14,383 nucleotides of DNA from Clostridia bacterium (GCA_017462445.1 JAFTRB010000136.1:1-14383); one strand, 5' to 3'; numbered from the stretch's first letter, positions 1 through 6,756 are shown. Numbers and translations: made by a program. The notes: generated from the letters alone by a model not told the origin.

Positions 1-67
1 AGTTTTTTATCCGAACGCGAGGTTCTAAGTGCGCCCCGTCAGTCATTGCATTCTTATTATAACAAAA

Positions 68-114
68 ATAAGCACAACACTCAATCCATCAATGATGAAC
101 TGTGCTGTGCTTAT
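68..114 (-). terminator. Hairpin, terminator-like on the minus strand
   Basis: Bases 68-80 (ATAAGCACAACAC) pair with 102-114 (GTGCTGTGCTTAT) in 12 of 13 positions around a 21-base loop. Read on the minus strand, the stem is followed directly by TTTTTGTT (the complement of 60-67), which gives it the form of an intrinsic terminator. On the plus strand the following bases (ATTGTACC) are a poor U-tract. No minus-strand gene is visible just to the right, so what it would terminate is unclear. Two copies of AAGTGCGCC (27-35 and 125-133) flank it. It could instead be the end of a lost mobile element. Confidence 0.35.
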
Positions 115-173
115 ATTGTACCAAAAGTGCGCCAGCCGAAGCCGACGCACCAAAAACGCAAGCTCCAACTGTC

Positions 174-325
174 GCCAAACAATCTATTCGTAGCATAGCT
201 TCGCCATACCATCAAACGGGAGCCGCGTTTTTAACGAAACGTGGGGTTTAATGGTATCACAAAAAAGCATAGTTTCCCCATAAAGAGAAAAATGGCTATG
301 CATACGAATAATAAGATTGTTTGGC
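174..325. repeat. Nested inverted-repeat element (MITE-like or structured leader)
   Basis: The ends form a perfect 12-bp inverted repeat: GCCAAACAATCT (174-185) and AGATTGTTTGGC (314-325). The pairing continues inward with ATTCGTA (186-192) against 303-309 and GCATAGC (193-199) against 295-301, separated by small bulges on the right side. A second stem pairs 206-217 with 246-257 (11 of 12), and the innermost stem is CGTTT (226-230) with AAACG (237-241). A second GCATAG at 267-272 competes for the same CTATGC at 296-301. No protein is apparent inside. The size and terminal repeats fit a non-autonomous MITE-like element; the nested stems and alternative pairing would also fit a folded RNA leader. 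The structure is visible directly; its role is unknown. Confidence 0.7.
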
Positions 326-413
326 AATAACATTATAGCACGGGGAGGAGAGATTTGCAATATAAATATTAAATTTTTAGTATTAAATGCGATTTTTTGC
401 TTTAACAAGGCGC

Positions 414-486
414 AGAGCGGCATAAGGAAGCCTGAAGGCTATGCCACTTTCCAAGGGAGCCTCGCTCTACCCCGGCCCGAGGGGGT
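414..486. other. GC-rich structured stretch upstream of the first GH20 gene
   Basis: AGAGCG (414-419) can pair with CGCTCT (463-468). Within this, GGCATA (419-424) can pair with TATGCC (440-445), and GCC (430-432) with GGC (437-439). A separate hairpin pairs ACCCC (469-473) with GGGGT (482-486). The block is much richer in GC than the AT-rich flank at 350-408. It may be a small ncRNA, a leader structure or a degenerate intergenic repeat; the sequence alone does not decide. Apart from this and the two structures to its left, 1-568 holds no gene that I can support. Confidence 0.35.
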
Positions 487-568
487 GGAGGAATTCAAGC
501 ATATGTTTATTGCTTTTGCGGCTTGCCTGTGGTAGACTATATATGACAAGGAAAGCGAGGGCTTGGCT

Positions 569-1759
569 ATGGACAATTCAAAATACTATGTTGACAAATG
601 TATTTTCATGCTTGATTGCGCAAGGAAGTATCTGACGCCGGAATGGATAAAGAGGCTGATCGGCGAGATTTCCGAGGTGGGCTATAATGCTATAATAATC
701 CATTTCTCCGAGGAAATGGGAATGCGCCTGGAGTCCAAGAGATACCCCTGGCTTGCGGGTGGCGACGACCAGCTTTGCGTATTTGGCATTGCTAACGGCG
801 AGGCGCAGAACAACGGCAAGTACATCACCCGGGAGGAGATGGCGGATATTGTTCGCTTTGCCCGCTCGAGGGGAGTTGAGGTTATTCCCTCCTTTGATTC
901 GCCCGGGCATATGAACTATATCGTCAAGAAATATAACGAGCATTATAACACGGATATCGGCAATTACTTCCACAAGGATGGCAGGGTGTCCATCGTGCAT
1001 GGCTCGAGCGCCCCCAGGGAGGAGATACCTATGTCCTACTCCCGCGGTATTGACATAAGCAATCCCGAGGCGGTGGCTTTTGCAAGAAATCTGTATGAGG
1101 AGTACGGAATGTTCTTTGCCGAGCTTGGCTGCCATGGCTTTGTTATAGGGGCAGACGAGATTTTAGGCTTTGGCGAGACGATTGACGACAGCCTCTCCAA
1201 GTGGCAGAATCTTGAGCATTGGGATAAGCTTGCAAGGGCGCTTACGGGCAACGAAAACGCTGTGGCATATGATGCCTTTATTCTGTATGTAAACGATATC
1301 TTCAAGCTTCTTAAGGGCATCGGGTACGAATCTATATATTTATGGAATGACGATGTATATCGCAGCTTTGATACCGCCTGGCAAGGTGTCACCCAGCTTG
1401 ACAGCTCCTTTGAAATTCTCTACTGGTCAGCCTCTGCCAACAATGGCGAGAACACGGTATTTACCTACCTTGACAGGGGACACAAGGTATACAATTTTGA
1501 GGCATATTACACCTACTATACCCTTTACCCCGACCGTCCGCCGACAAAGGCTACGCCTGAGGAGATTCTTGCAAACTGGAACCCCTATGTCTTTGACACG
1601 AAGAACAAGGAAAATAATCCCGAGGCTCCAAACCCGCTTGTAAAGGGGGCGGGTATTTGCCTATGGCCCGACACTCCCGCGGCGATGACAGAGGACGAAA
1701 TCCTTGAAGGGATACGCCCATACTTCACCGCAATCGGCAAAAAGGCCGGGGGCGTGTAA
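569..1759 (+). CDS. GH20 family beta-N-acetylhexosaminidase, single-domain
   Basis: This 396-residue protein should remove terminal beta-linked GlcNAc or GalNAc by the substrate-assisted GH20 mechanism. It starts almost at once with the barrel (FMLDCARKYL near residue 13, then a YPWL segment near 59). It carries SPGHM at 111-115, the catalytic Asp-Glu pair in GADEI (D196, E197) and a YLWNDD segment further on. It lacks the N-terminal GH20b domain of larger family members and has no signal peptide, so it is probably cytoplasmic. ATG at 569 is preferred because GAGG at 557-560 sits 8 bases upstream; a TTG at 563 in the same frame is less likely. It has its own terminator downstream. No strong promoter is seen; TTGCGG (516-521) with TATATA (538-543) is a weak candidate. 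A TCAAGCA half-site at 495-501 matches the palindrome in front of the next operon. The family is clear; the substrate is not. Confidence 0.9.
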   Translation: MDNSKYYVDKCIFMLDCARKYLTPEWIKRLIGEISEVGYNAIIIHFSEEMGMRLESKRYPWLAGGDDQLCVFGIANGEAQNNGKYITREEMADIVRFARSRGVEVIPSFDSPGHMNYIVKKYNEHYNTDIGNYFHKDGRVSIVHGSSAPREEIPMSYSRGIDISNPEAVAFARNLYEEYGMFFAELGCHGFVIGADEILGFGETIDDSLSKWQNLEHWDKLARALTGNENAVAYDAFILYVNDIFKLLKGIGYESIYLWNDDVYRSFDTAWQGVTQLDSSFEILYWSASANNGENTVFTYLDRGHKVYNFEAYYTYYTLYPDRPPTKATPEEILANWNPYVFDTKNKENNPEAPNPLVKGAGICLWPDTPAAMTEDEILEGIRPYFTAIGKKAGGV

Positions 1760-1765
1760 AGTTTT

Positions 1766-1831
1766 AAGCCTACCGAGCAATAGCACAGTGTCCATAAAGG
1801 GCAAATCAAGCTATTGTTCGGGAGGCTTTTT
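1766..1831 (+). terminator. Strong intrinsic terminator after the first GH20 gene
   Basis: Bases 1766-1784 pair with 1810-1828 in a 19-position stem with one A-G mismatch (1772/1822) and one G-U pair, closing a 25-base loop. The 3' arm runs into TTTTT at 1827-1831. It begins 7 bases after the stop codon and separates this gene from the following operon. Confidence 0.9.
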
Positions 1832-1888
1832 CAGAAAATAAACTCAATTTACAATTGAATATTCGTCAAGCATTAAACAAACAGTTTA

Positions 1889-1917
1889 TTGACTTTTCAA
1901 GCAATGCTTGTTATAAT
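1889..1917 (+). promoter_or_regulatory. Consensus sigma-A promoter with a palindromic operator in the spacer
   Basis: TTGACT (1889-1894) and TATAAT (1912-1917) are separated by exactly 17 bases. The spacer contains CAAGCAATGCTTG (1898-1910), a perfect inverted repeat around the central A at 1904. Another TCAAGCA half-site lies at 1866-1872, 31 bases before the copy at 1897-1903, which is about three helical turns. A dimeric regulator bound here would cover the polymerase site. The first gene of the operon begins with a helix-turn-helix domain, so autoregulation is the obvious inference, not something shown here. Confidence 0.8.
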
Positions 1918-1950
1918 CAAGATAAAAAGAATACTATCTTTGGAGGAAGT

Positions 1951-3093
1951 ATGATCGACCTTAGGTTTGTGGGAAATCAAATAAAGGCGTTGCGACTTGA
2001 AAGAGGGCTGACGCAAAGCGAATTTGCAAATCTTTTATGCGTAAGCTTTCAGGCGGTGTCCAACTGGGAGCGCGGAATTGCCTCCCCCGATCTTGACAAT
2101 TTAGTGCTTATCTGCGAGCTGTTCGGAACAACAATTGACGAGCTTGTTCGCTCTAAGGGCGAGGATCTGTTTTTAGGTATTGACGGCGGCGGAACAAAGA
2201 CCGAGTTTGCCCTTATCTCATCTGACGGCGGCGTTCTGATGCGCTCGGTCAAGGGCGGCTGTAACCCGAACGACATAGGATACGCAAGGATGCTTGCGCT
2301 TTTAAGAGAGGAAATTGACAGAATTATCTCGGATCATAAGGGGATAAAGGCTATGTTCCTCGGGATTGCAGGAATAACCGTTGGCGACCACGCAGAAAGG
2401 CTTTATTCGGATTTAATAAAATGCTATCCCAAGATAAAGATACAGATCAAAAGCGACACCTTCAACCTTTTTGCGATGTGTGATAACGCTTCTATGGCGG
2501 TTATAAGCGGAACAGGCTCGGTGGTTTTTGTGAAGGCGGATGACGGTTACAAGCGAATTGGGGGCTGGGGCTATCTGCTTGACAATGCGGGGAGCGCATA
2601 CGATGTTGGAAGAGAGGCGCTCCGTGTGGCGCTTTACGAGGAGGATATGAAAAGGTCTCCCTCTAGGTTAAGCGCTATGCTCCGTAAAAAACTGAACACC
2701 AATACCGTCTGGGAGCAGGTAAACACGATTTACAGCGAGGGAAAGCCCTATATTGCCGAGCTTGCCTCGGTTGTATTTGATGCGTACCGAGCAGGCGACA
2801 GGGAGGCTATGCGAATTGTTGACGAGAGCGCTGAGGCGTTGGCGAGCCTATTGAATGCGGGAGTGGAGCTTTATGGCGCTGAGCCTATCGCTGTGGCGAG
2901 CGGCGGCCTCTTTACCCATTACAGGGAGATCATGCAGGAGCATATTAAAAAATACAGCGATGTCGAGCTGATAATTGGCGGGCTACCGCCTATTTACGGC
3001 GCTTGCAAGGCTGCGCGACTTATGGCTGACGCGGATATTTCAAGCAGCTTTTACGATAATTTCAAGAGCAGCTATGGGAGGGAAAAGAGATGA
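1951..3093 (+). CDS. XRE-type HTH fused to a BadF/MurK-type amino-sugar kinase
   Basis: Residues about 10-66 of this 380-residue protein form a Cro/C1-type helix-turn-helix (LTQSEFANLL, then VSNWERG). Residues about 73-365 are a BadF/BadG/BcrA/BcrD-family sugar kinase. The ATP-binding loop is DGGGTKT (78-84), SGTGS lies at 186-190, the likely catalytic base is D169 in KSDTF, and ASGGLF at 316-321 is a second nucleotide-site motif. Known relatives phosphorylate GlcNAc or MurNAc at O6; the Clostridium MurK enzyme does both. The key residues are kept, so it may be both enzyme and DNA-binding regulator, comparable in logic to ROK repressors. ATG 1951 is chosen because TGGAGGAAG lies just upstream; an in-frame start at 1855 would lie upstream of the promoter. 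It overlaps the next gene by 4 bases (ATGA). Confidence is high for both domains and lower for substrate and retained activity. Confidence 0.88.
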   Translation: MIDLRFVGNQIKALRLERGLTQSEFANLLCVSFQAVSNWERGIASPDLDNLVLICELFGTTIDELVRSKGEDLFLGIDGGGTKTEFALISSDGGVLMRSVKGGCNPNDIGYARMLALLREEIDRIISDHKGIKAMFLGIAGITVGDHAERLYSDLIKCYPKIKIQIKSDTFNLFAMCDNASMAVISGTGSVVFVKADDGYKRIGGWGYLLDNAGSAYDVGREALRVALYEEDMKRSPSRLSAMLRKKLNTNTVWEQVNTIYSEGKPYIAELASVVFDAYRAGDREAMRIVDESAEALASLLNAGVELYGAEPIAVASGGLFTHYREIMQEHIKKYSDVELIIGGLPPIYGACKAARLMADADISSSFYDNFKSSYGREKR

Positions 3094-3908
3094 GCATTCA
3101 AAGAACCGAAATGAGAAACCCCGACAGTATGCATATGGACAAAATGAGTACAGCCGATATGGCTCGCCTTGTCATACGCGCAAATTATGATGCGGTGAGG
3201 GCAGCCGAGGATGCGGCTGACCAGATTGCTATGGCGATAGACGCTACCCACGCAGCCTTTGAAGGCGGAAACAGGCTATTCTACATTGGAGCGGGAACAT
3301 CGGGCAGGCTTGGCGTTCTTGATGCCGCCGAATGTCCCCCTACCTTCGGCGTACCGTATGATATGGTCCGGGGAATTATAGCCGGCGGAAGAGAAAGAAT
3401 GTTCAAGGCAGGCGAGAACGCGGAGGACAGCTATGATGACGGAGTAGCATCTGTTCGGGAAAGCGGCGTCACCTCCGGCGATGTGGTGGTAGGAATATCC
3501 GCGGCAGGAAACGCGGCCTTTGTTGTCGGCGCGCTGACAGAGGCAAAGGAGCGCGGAGCTGTTACCGTGGCGATAAGCTCCAATCCCGATACAAAAATAT
3601 TAAGAATAGCCGATATACCGATTTATACCGATACGGGCGCAGAGGTGCTTACAGGCTCTACAAGGCTCAAGGCGGGCACAGCGCAGAAAATTGTTTTGAA
3701 TACCATAACGACCTGCGCTATGACAAAAAGCGGCAGGGTGTATGAAAACCTGATGATCAATCTCTCCCCATCAAATGAGAAGCTAAGAAAGAGAGTTGTG
3801 CGGATAGTCAGGGAGATACTCTCCTGCGACGAGGTGAGTGCCACCGAGCTTCTCGAGGCGAATGATTGGAACATCAGACGGGCGATTGCCGAGGCGAAAG
3901 GAGAATGA
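3090..3908 (+). CDS. murQ: MurQ-family SIS protein, probable N-acetylmuramic acid 6-phosphate etherase (short, divergent)
   Basis: MurQ cleaves the lactyl ether of MurNAc-6-phosphate, giving GlcNAc-6-phosphate and D-lactate in the cytoplasm. This 272-residue protein carries the family signature GAGTSGRLGVLDAAECPP (67-84). Glutamates E81 and E112 align with the catalytic E83 and E114 of the E. coli enzyme, and TGSTRLKAGTAQK begins at 188. Two features are unusual: the normally conserved AASGRTPY segment reads SAAGNAAF (137-144), and the chain ends about 26 residues short of E. coli MurQ, losing the last helices. The start overlaps the kinase stop (ATGA) and the stop is followed 2 bases later by the next start, so the three genes are probably translationally coupled. 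Pairing with a MurK-like kinase supports the etherase role; a related substrate is possible. Confidence 0.8.
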   Translation: MSIQRTEMRNPDSMHMDKMSTADMARLVIRANYDAVRAAEDAADQIAMAIDATHAAFEGGNRLFYIGAGTSGRLGVLDAAECPPTFGVPYDMVRGIIAGGRERMFKAGENAEDSYDDGVASVRESGVTSGDVVVGISAAGNAAFVVGALTEAKERGAVTVAISSNPDTKILRIADIPIYTDTGAEVLTGSTRLKAGTAQKIVLNTITTCAMTKSGRVYENLMINLSPSNEKLRKRVVRIVREILSCDEVSATELLEANDWNIRRAIAEAKGE

Positions 3909-3910
3909 AT

Positions 3911-5710
3911 ATGCACAGGACCGAAGTGAGAAAAACAGGTGACGCCGTGAGGCTTTTTGTAGACGGGGCGCAGACCGCCGCCGTTGCATATACCACCTAC
4001 TTTGAGGAGCGAAGCTGCTGTGCGGATTTTGCCGAGATTGGCTGCCGCTTATATTTTGTAAACGCTTCGCTTACCTCACTTCCTATAAACAGTTCTTTAA
4101 CCGGCTTTACCCCCTTCCGCGTGGGCGTGTTTGAGGATGAAGGCAATCCGGATTACTCGGAGTTTGAGCGAGAGGTGTACAGAATTCTTGATGCTTGCCC
4201 CGATGCGGTGATATTCCCCCGAATATATGTCAGTATGCCTAAATGGTGGGTAAAAGCCCATATTGACGAATGCGTTCTCACAAACAAGGGCGGCTACCGC
4301 GAGATACTGTTCTCCGAGGTCTTTCGCGAGGACGGCGCAGAGCTTTTAAGGCGATTTGTGGAGCATATAAAGGAGTCAGACTACGCCCATAGCATAGGTG
4401 GCTGGCAGATATGCGGCGGACAAACCCAGGAGTGGTTCCACCACGATCTGCGCGGCAGCCTCTGCAAGGGGGCGGAAAAGCCGTATCAAAGCTGGATCAA
4501 GGCGAGGTATGGCGAGAGCAATGCCACTCTTCCCTCTCCCGATGATTTCACATACAAGGGGAAGGGCGAGAACAGGAACGAAAACGCAATCAGGTATGCC
4601 CTCTTTTGTAACGAGGGGGTGGCTAAAAGCATTGAGTATTTTGCAAGAGTCATCAAGGAATGCACCGACTATAAGCAGATCGTAGGTTCATTTTACGGCT
4701 ATTCCTTTGAGTGCTGTGACACCGTTCTTTTCGGCTCACACGCACTAAGATGCCTGCTGGATTCACCATATATCGACTTCTTCTCCTCCCCCAACACCTA
4801 TGTCGGCAATCGCGCCTTTGGCATCGACTGGGCGGATATGATCCCCGTGGAGTCTGTCAAGTTTCACGGCAAGCTCTCTTTCATCGAGTGCGATATAAGA
4901 ACATATCTGACCAGGGCTATTCAGGATGTGCGTCCCGGTGAATATCCCGATGATATGTACCGCACGGGTGACGGCGCCTCGGTGTGGGTGGGTCCTCCGA
5001 CGGTTGAGCTATCCTGCTCGGCGCTTAGAAAATGCTTTGCCCATCAGATAACCCGCGGCTCGGCAATATGGTGGTTTGATATGTGGGGCGGTTGGTATGA
5101 CGATGCCGCCTTGATGAAGGAATTGCTTTATATGCACAAGATTTATGAAAGCGACTTAAGTCGGGGTGGCTCTTTCCCCTCAGCGGAGGTTGTTTTCTTC
5201 GCAGACGAGAGTGGCTATTCAAGGCTGTTCTCCTCCTCGCCCCAGCTTGGCGGAATTGCCGATAGCCGTACTGCTATGGGTAACACGGGTGTACCCTTTG
5301 ACACCTTCGGGGTTGAAGATGCCGAAAGAATTCTAGCCAATTATAAGGCGGCGGTCTTCCCCATGCCGGTAGCATCCGAGAGGGGAAGTGAGGCAATGGA
5401 GCTTTGCGAGAAAATGGGCATACCCTACCTGTCGGCAACCACCGACCGCTACAGTCTGACTGTCGAGGAGCTAAAAAGCTTTTTCAGGGCCTCGGGAGTA
5501 CACCTTTATACCGAAAGGGCGGATGTGGTCTACCTCGGGCAGGGGTACATAGGGCTTCATTCGGCAGAAGGCGGAAGTAAGCGGCTGAGCCTGCCGGAGC
5601 GCTATACTGTATCGTCGGTATTCGGCGCTGAAATTCCAAAGGCGGCAACCGATACGGTCGATTTTGAACTAGAGGAAAATTCAACGGCGCTTTTCTGTAT
5701 TTCTAAATAA
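3911..5710 (+). CDS. Clan GH-A glycoside hydrolase, GH42/beta-galactosidase-like
   Basis: This 599-residue enzyme looks like a TIM-barrel retaining glycosidase. Candidate acid/base E174 lies in QTQEWFHH and candidate nucleophile E326 in FIECDIRT. The run IWWFDMWGGWYDD near 388-400 resembles GH42-type barrels. Residues about 430-540 look like the Rossmann-type domain found after the GH42 barrel, and a small beta domain with GVHLY and DVVYLG motifs follows. I do not recognise the exact family. ATG 3911 is preferred to 3905 because AGGAG (3899-3903) is 7 bases before it. It is the third gene of the kinase/MurQ-like operon and is closed by a terminator. No signal peptide is seen, so it probably acts on imported oligosaccharides or muropeptide-like glycans. 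The linkage cut cannot be read from the sequence. Confidence 0.75.
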   Translation: MHRTEVRKTGDAVRLFVDGAQTAAVAYTTYFEERSCCADFAEIGCRLYFVNASLTSLPINSSLTGFTPFRVGVFEDEGNPDYSEFEREVYRILDACPDAVIFPRIYVSMPKWWVKAHIDECVLTNKGGYREILFSEVFREDGAELLRRFVEHIKESDYAHSIGGWQICGGQTQEWFHHDLRGSLCKGAEKPYQSWIKARYGESNATLPSPDDFTYKGKGENRNENAIRYALFCNEGVAKSIEYFARVIKECTDYKQIVGSFYGYSFECCDTVLFGSHALRCLLDSPYIDFFSSPNTYVGNRAFGIDWADMIPVESVKFHGKLSFIECDIRTYLTRAIQDVRPGEYPDDMYRTGDGASVWVGPPTVELSCSALRKCFAHQITRGSAIWWFDMWGGWYDDAALMKELLYMHKIYESDLSRGGSFPSAEVVFFADESGYSRLFSSSPQLGGIADSRTAMGNTGVPFDTFGVEDAERILANYKAAVFPMPVASERGSEAMELCEKMGIPYLSATTDRYSLTVEELKSFFRASGVHLYTERADVVYLGQGYIGLHSAEGGSKRLSLPERYTVSSVFGAEIPKAATDTVDFELEENSTALFCISK

Positions 5711-5714
5711 AAAC

Positions 5715-5752
5715 AGGCAATATCTCGACACGGTACCGGGGTATTGCCTTTT
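5715..5752 (+). terminator. Intrinsic terminator, probably bidirectional
   Basis: AGGCAATA (5715-5722) pairs perfectly with TATTGCCT (5742-5749). Five further pairs, two of them G-U, extend the stem to a 9-base loop at 5728-5736. TTTT follows on the plus strand. On the minus strand the same hairpin is followed by GTTTTTATTT (complement of 5705-5714), so it could also stop transcription coming from the right. It closes the 1951-5710 operon. Confidence 0.85.
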
Positions 5753-5760
5753 CCATAATA

Positions 5761-5841
5761 CTATGCTTGCTCCTCATCCCTGATGAAAACCGTCTTAAGC
5801 GCTTCAGGATAGCCATAGCCGTACAGATATATTCCGAAAAG
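5761..5841 (-). pseudogene. Possible C-terminal remnant of a lost minus-strand gene
   Basis: On the minus strand, 26 codons are open between a stop at 5844-5842 and a TAG at 5763-5761. They read like a real C-terminus, including GYGYPEALKTVF and ending RDEEQA. No start codon or ribosome binding site is present. The TAG is followed by the bidirectional terminator at 5715-5752, as expected at the 3' end of a minus-strand gene whose body has been deleted. A stretch this short could be open by chance. Confidence 0.2.
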
Positions 5842-5979
5842 CTATTTACTTTTTCATTGATGTATGATAACATTATTATAGCAATGCCCTTACTTGAATT
5901 AAAGCAATATCAAAAGAGAAAATGCATCCTGCCAGGGGATGCGTAAAAATCACAATATAACGGTCAAGGAGACGGGAAA

Positions 5980-6567
5980 ATGAAAAATGTGTTTTTAATC
6001 GGGGACTCGATTCGCTTCGGCGCTACGGGAAGCCCCGGGTATGGAATATTCGTTAAGGAAAATCTGGAGGGAATCGCCGCGGTATATGCGCCCGATGAGA
6101 ACTGCAGATTTGCCCAGCACACCCAGAGATATCTGCACGAGTGGGCAAAGGATGCGCCAAAGGAGGACATCGATGTTGTTCATTGGAACAACGGTTTATG
6201 GGATGTATTGCGGCTTTTTGGAGACGAGCCATTTACCGATATCGACTACTACGGCAGGACCTTGAAGCGGATTTATGAAAGAATAAGATTTCTATTCCCT
6301 TCCGCTAAAATCATCTTCGCCCTAAGCACCTCGGTCAAGGAGGAATGGGGCAGCCCCGACTTCTTCCGTAAAAACAGCGATATCGAGGAGTATAACAAAA
6401 AAGCCATCGAGGTTCTCTCCCCCTTGGGAGTGAGCTTCAATGACCTCTATTCACTCACAAGGGGCTTTGACGATGCCCTGCGCTCGGACTGGGTGCATTA
6501 CGGCGAGGAGGGCTCGAGGATTTTGGCAGAGGCTGTGACGAGGGAGATTATAAAGGCGCTGGGGTAA
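5980..6567 (+). CDS. SGNH/GDSL-family hydrolase (esterase or deacetylase-like)
   Basis: This 195-residue protein has the blocks of SGNH hydrolases. FLIGDSI holds nucleophile S10, HWNNGLWD (68-75) supplies the oxyanion-hole Asn, and SDWVHY supplies the Asp-His pair D170 and H173. Members remove acyl groups from sugars, lipids or polysaccharides. In this setting a carbohydrate O-deacylase is a reasonable guess, but nothing in the sequence fixes the substrate. There is no signal peptide. AAGGAG at 5966-5971 precedes the ATG by 8 bases. It is monocistronic, with a terminator on each side. A small hairpin, GCATCC (5924-5929) with GGATGC (5937-5942), lies in the leader. No good promoter was found in 5753-5979. 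Confidence 0.85.
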   Translation: MKNVFLIGDSIRFGATGSPGYGIFVKENLEGIAAVYAPDENCRFAQHTQRYLHEWAKDAPKEDIDVVHWNNGLWDVLRLFGDEPFTDIDYYGRTLKRIYERIRFLFPSAKIIFALSTSVKEEWGSPDFFRKNSDIEEYNKKAIEVLSPLGVSFNDLYSLTRGFDDALRSDWVHYGEEGSRILAEAVTREIIKALG

Positions 6568-6690
6568 CAGGCATATGAGCTGTATAAGAATAAAGCAATA
6601 GCATCAGCCCTTTCGATTATTTTCATTTTTTCCGCATTTGCGGCACTCAGAATCATTCTTGAGATATCAAGCCGACAAACGAAACATTGT

Positions 6691-6739
6691 AAGGGTAATG
6701 CTTTAGACTCAGGGCTATTTGTATTACCCTTTCTTTTTT
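6691..6739 (+). terminator. Intrinsic terminator after the SGNH hydrolase
   Basis: AAGGGTAAT (6691-6699) pairs perfectly with ATTACCCTT (6723-6731) across a 23-base loop, and TTCTTTTTT runs through 6731-6739. The loop is longer than usual. It faces the minus-strand terminator about 18 bases away, as expected between convergent units. Confidence 0.8.
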
Positions 6740-6756
6740 GAAATCACATTTCAGAG

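Noticed and set aside
174..325. Reading the left inverted-repeat block as a CRISPR array or a complete insertion sequence.
   Set aside because: There are no regularly spaced direct repeats and no transposase; only one nested inverted repeat is present.
317..635. Short plus-strand frames (72 and 64 codons) in the left intergenic region.
   Set aside because: They cross the inverted-repeat element and the GC-rich folded block, have no good start signals, and one runs into the GH20 gene in the wrong frame.
578..1135. A 185-codon minus-strand frame opposite the first GH20 gene.
   Set aside because: It is antisense to a clear GH20 barrel, with no motifs and no plausible promoter.
1855..1950. N-terminal extension of the HTH-kinase to an upstream in-frame start.
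   Set aside because: The extension would begin upstream of the TTGACT/TATAAT promoter and lacks a ribosome binding site; the ATG at 1951 follows TGGAGGAAG directly.
5863..5879. Possible -10 boxes (TATGAT, TATTAT) before the SGNH gene.
   Set aside because: Neither has a convincing -35 box at 16-18 bases, so no promoter is called.
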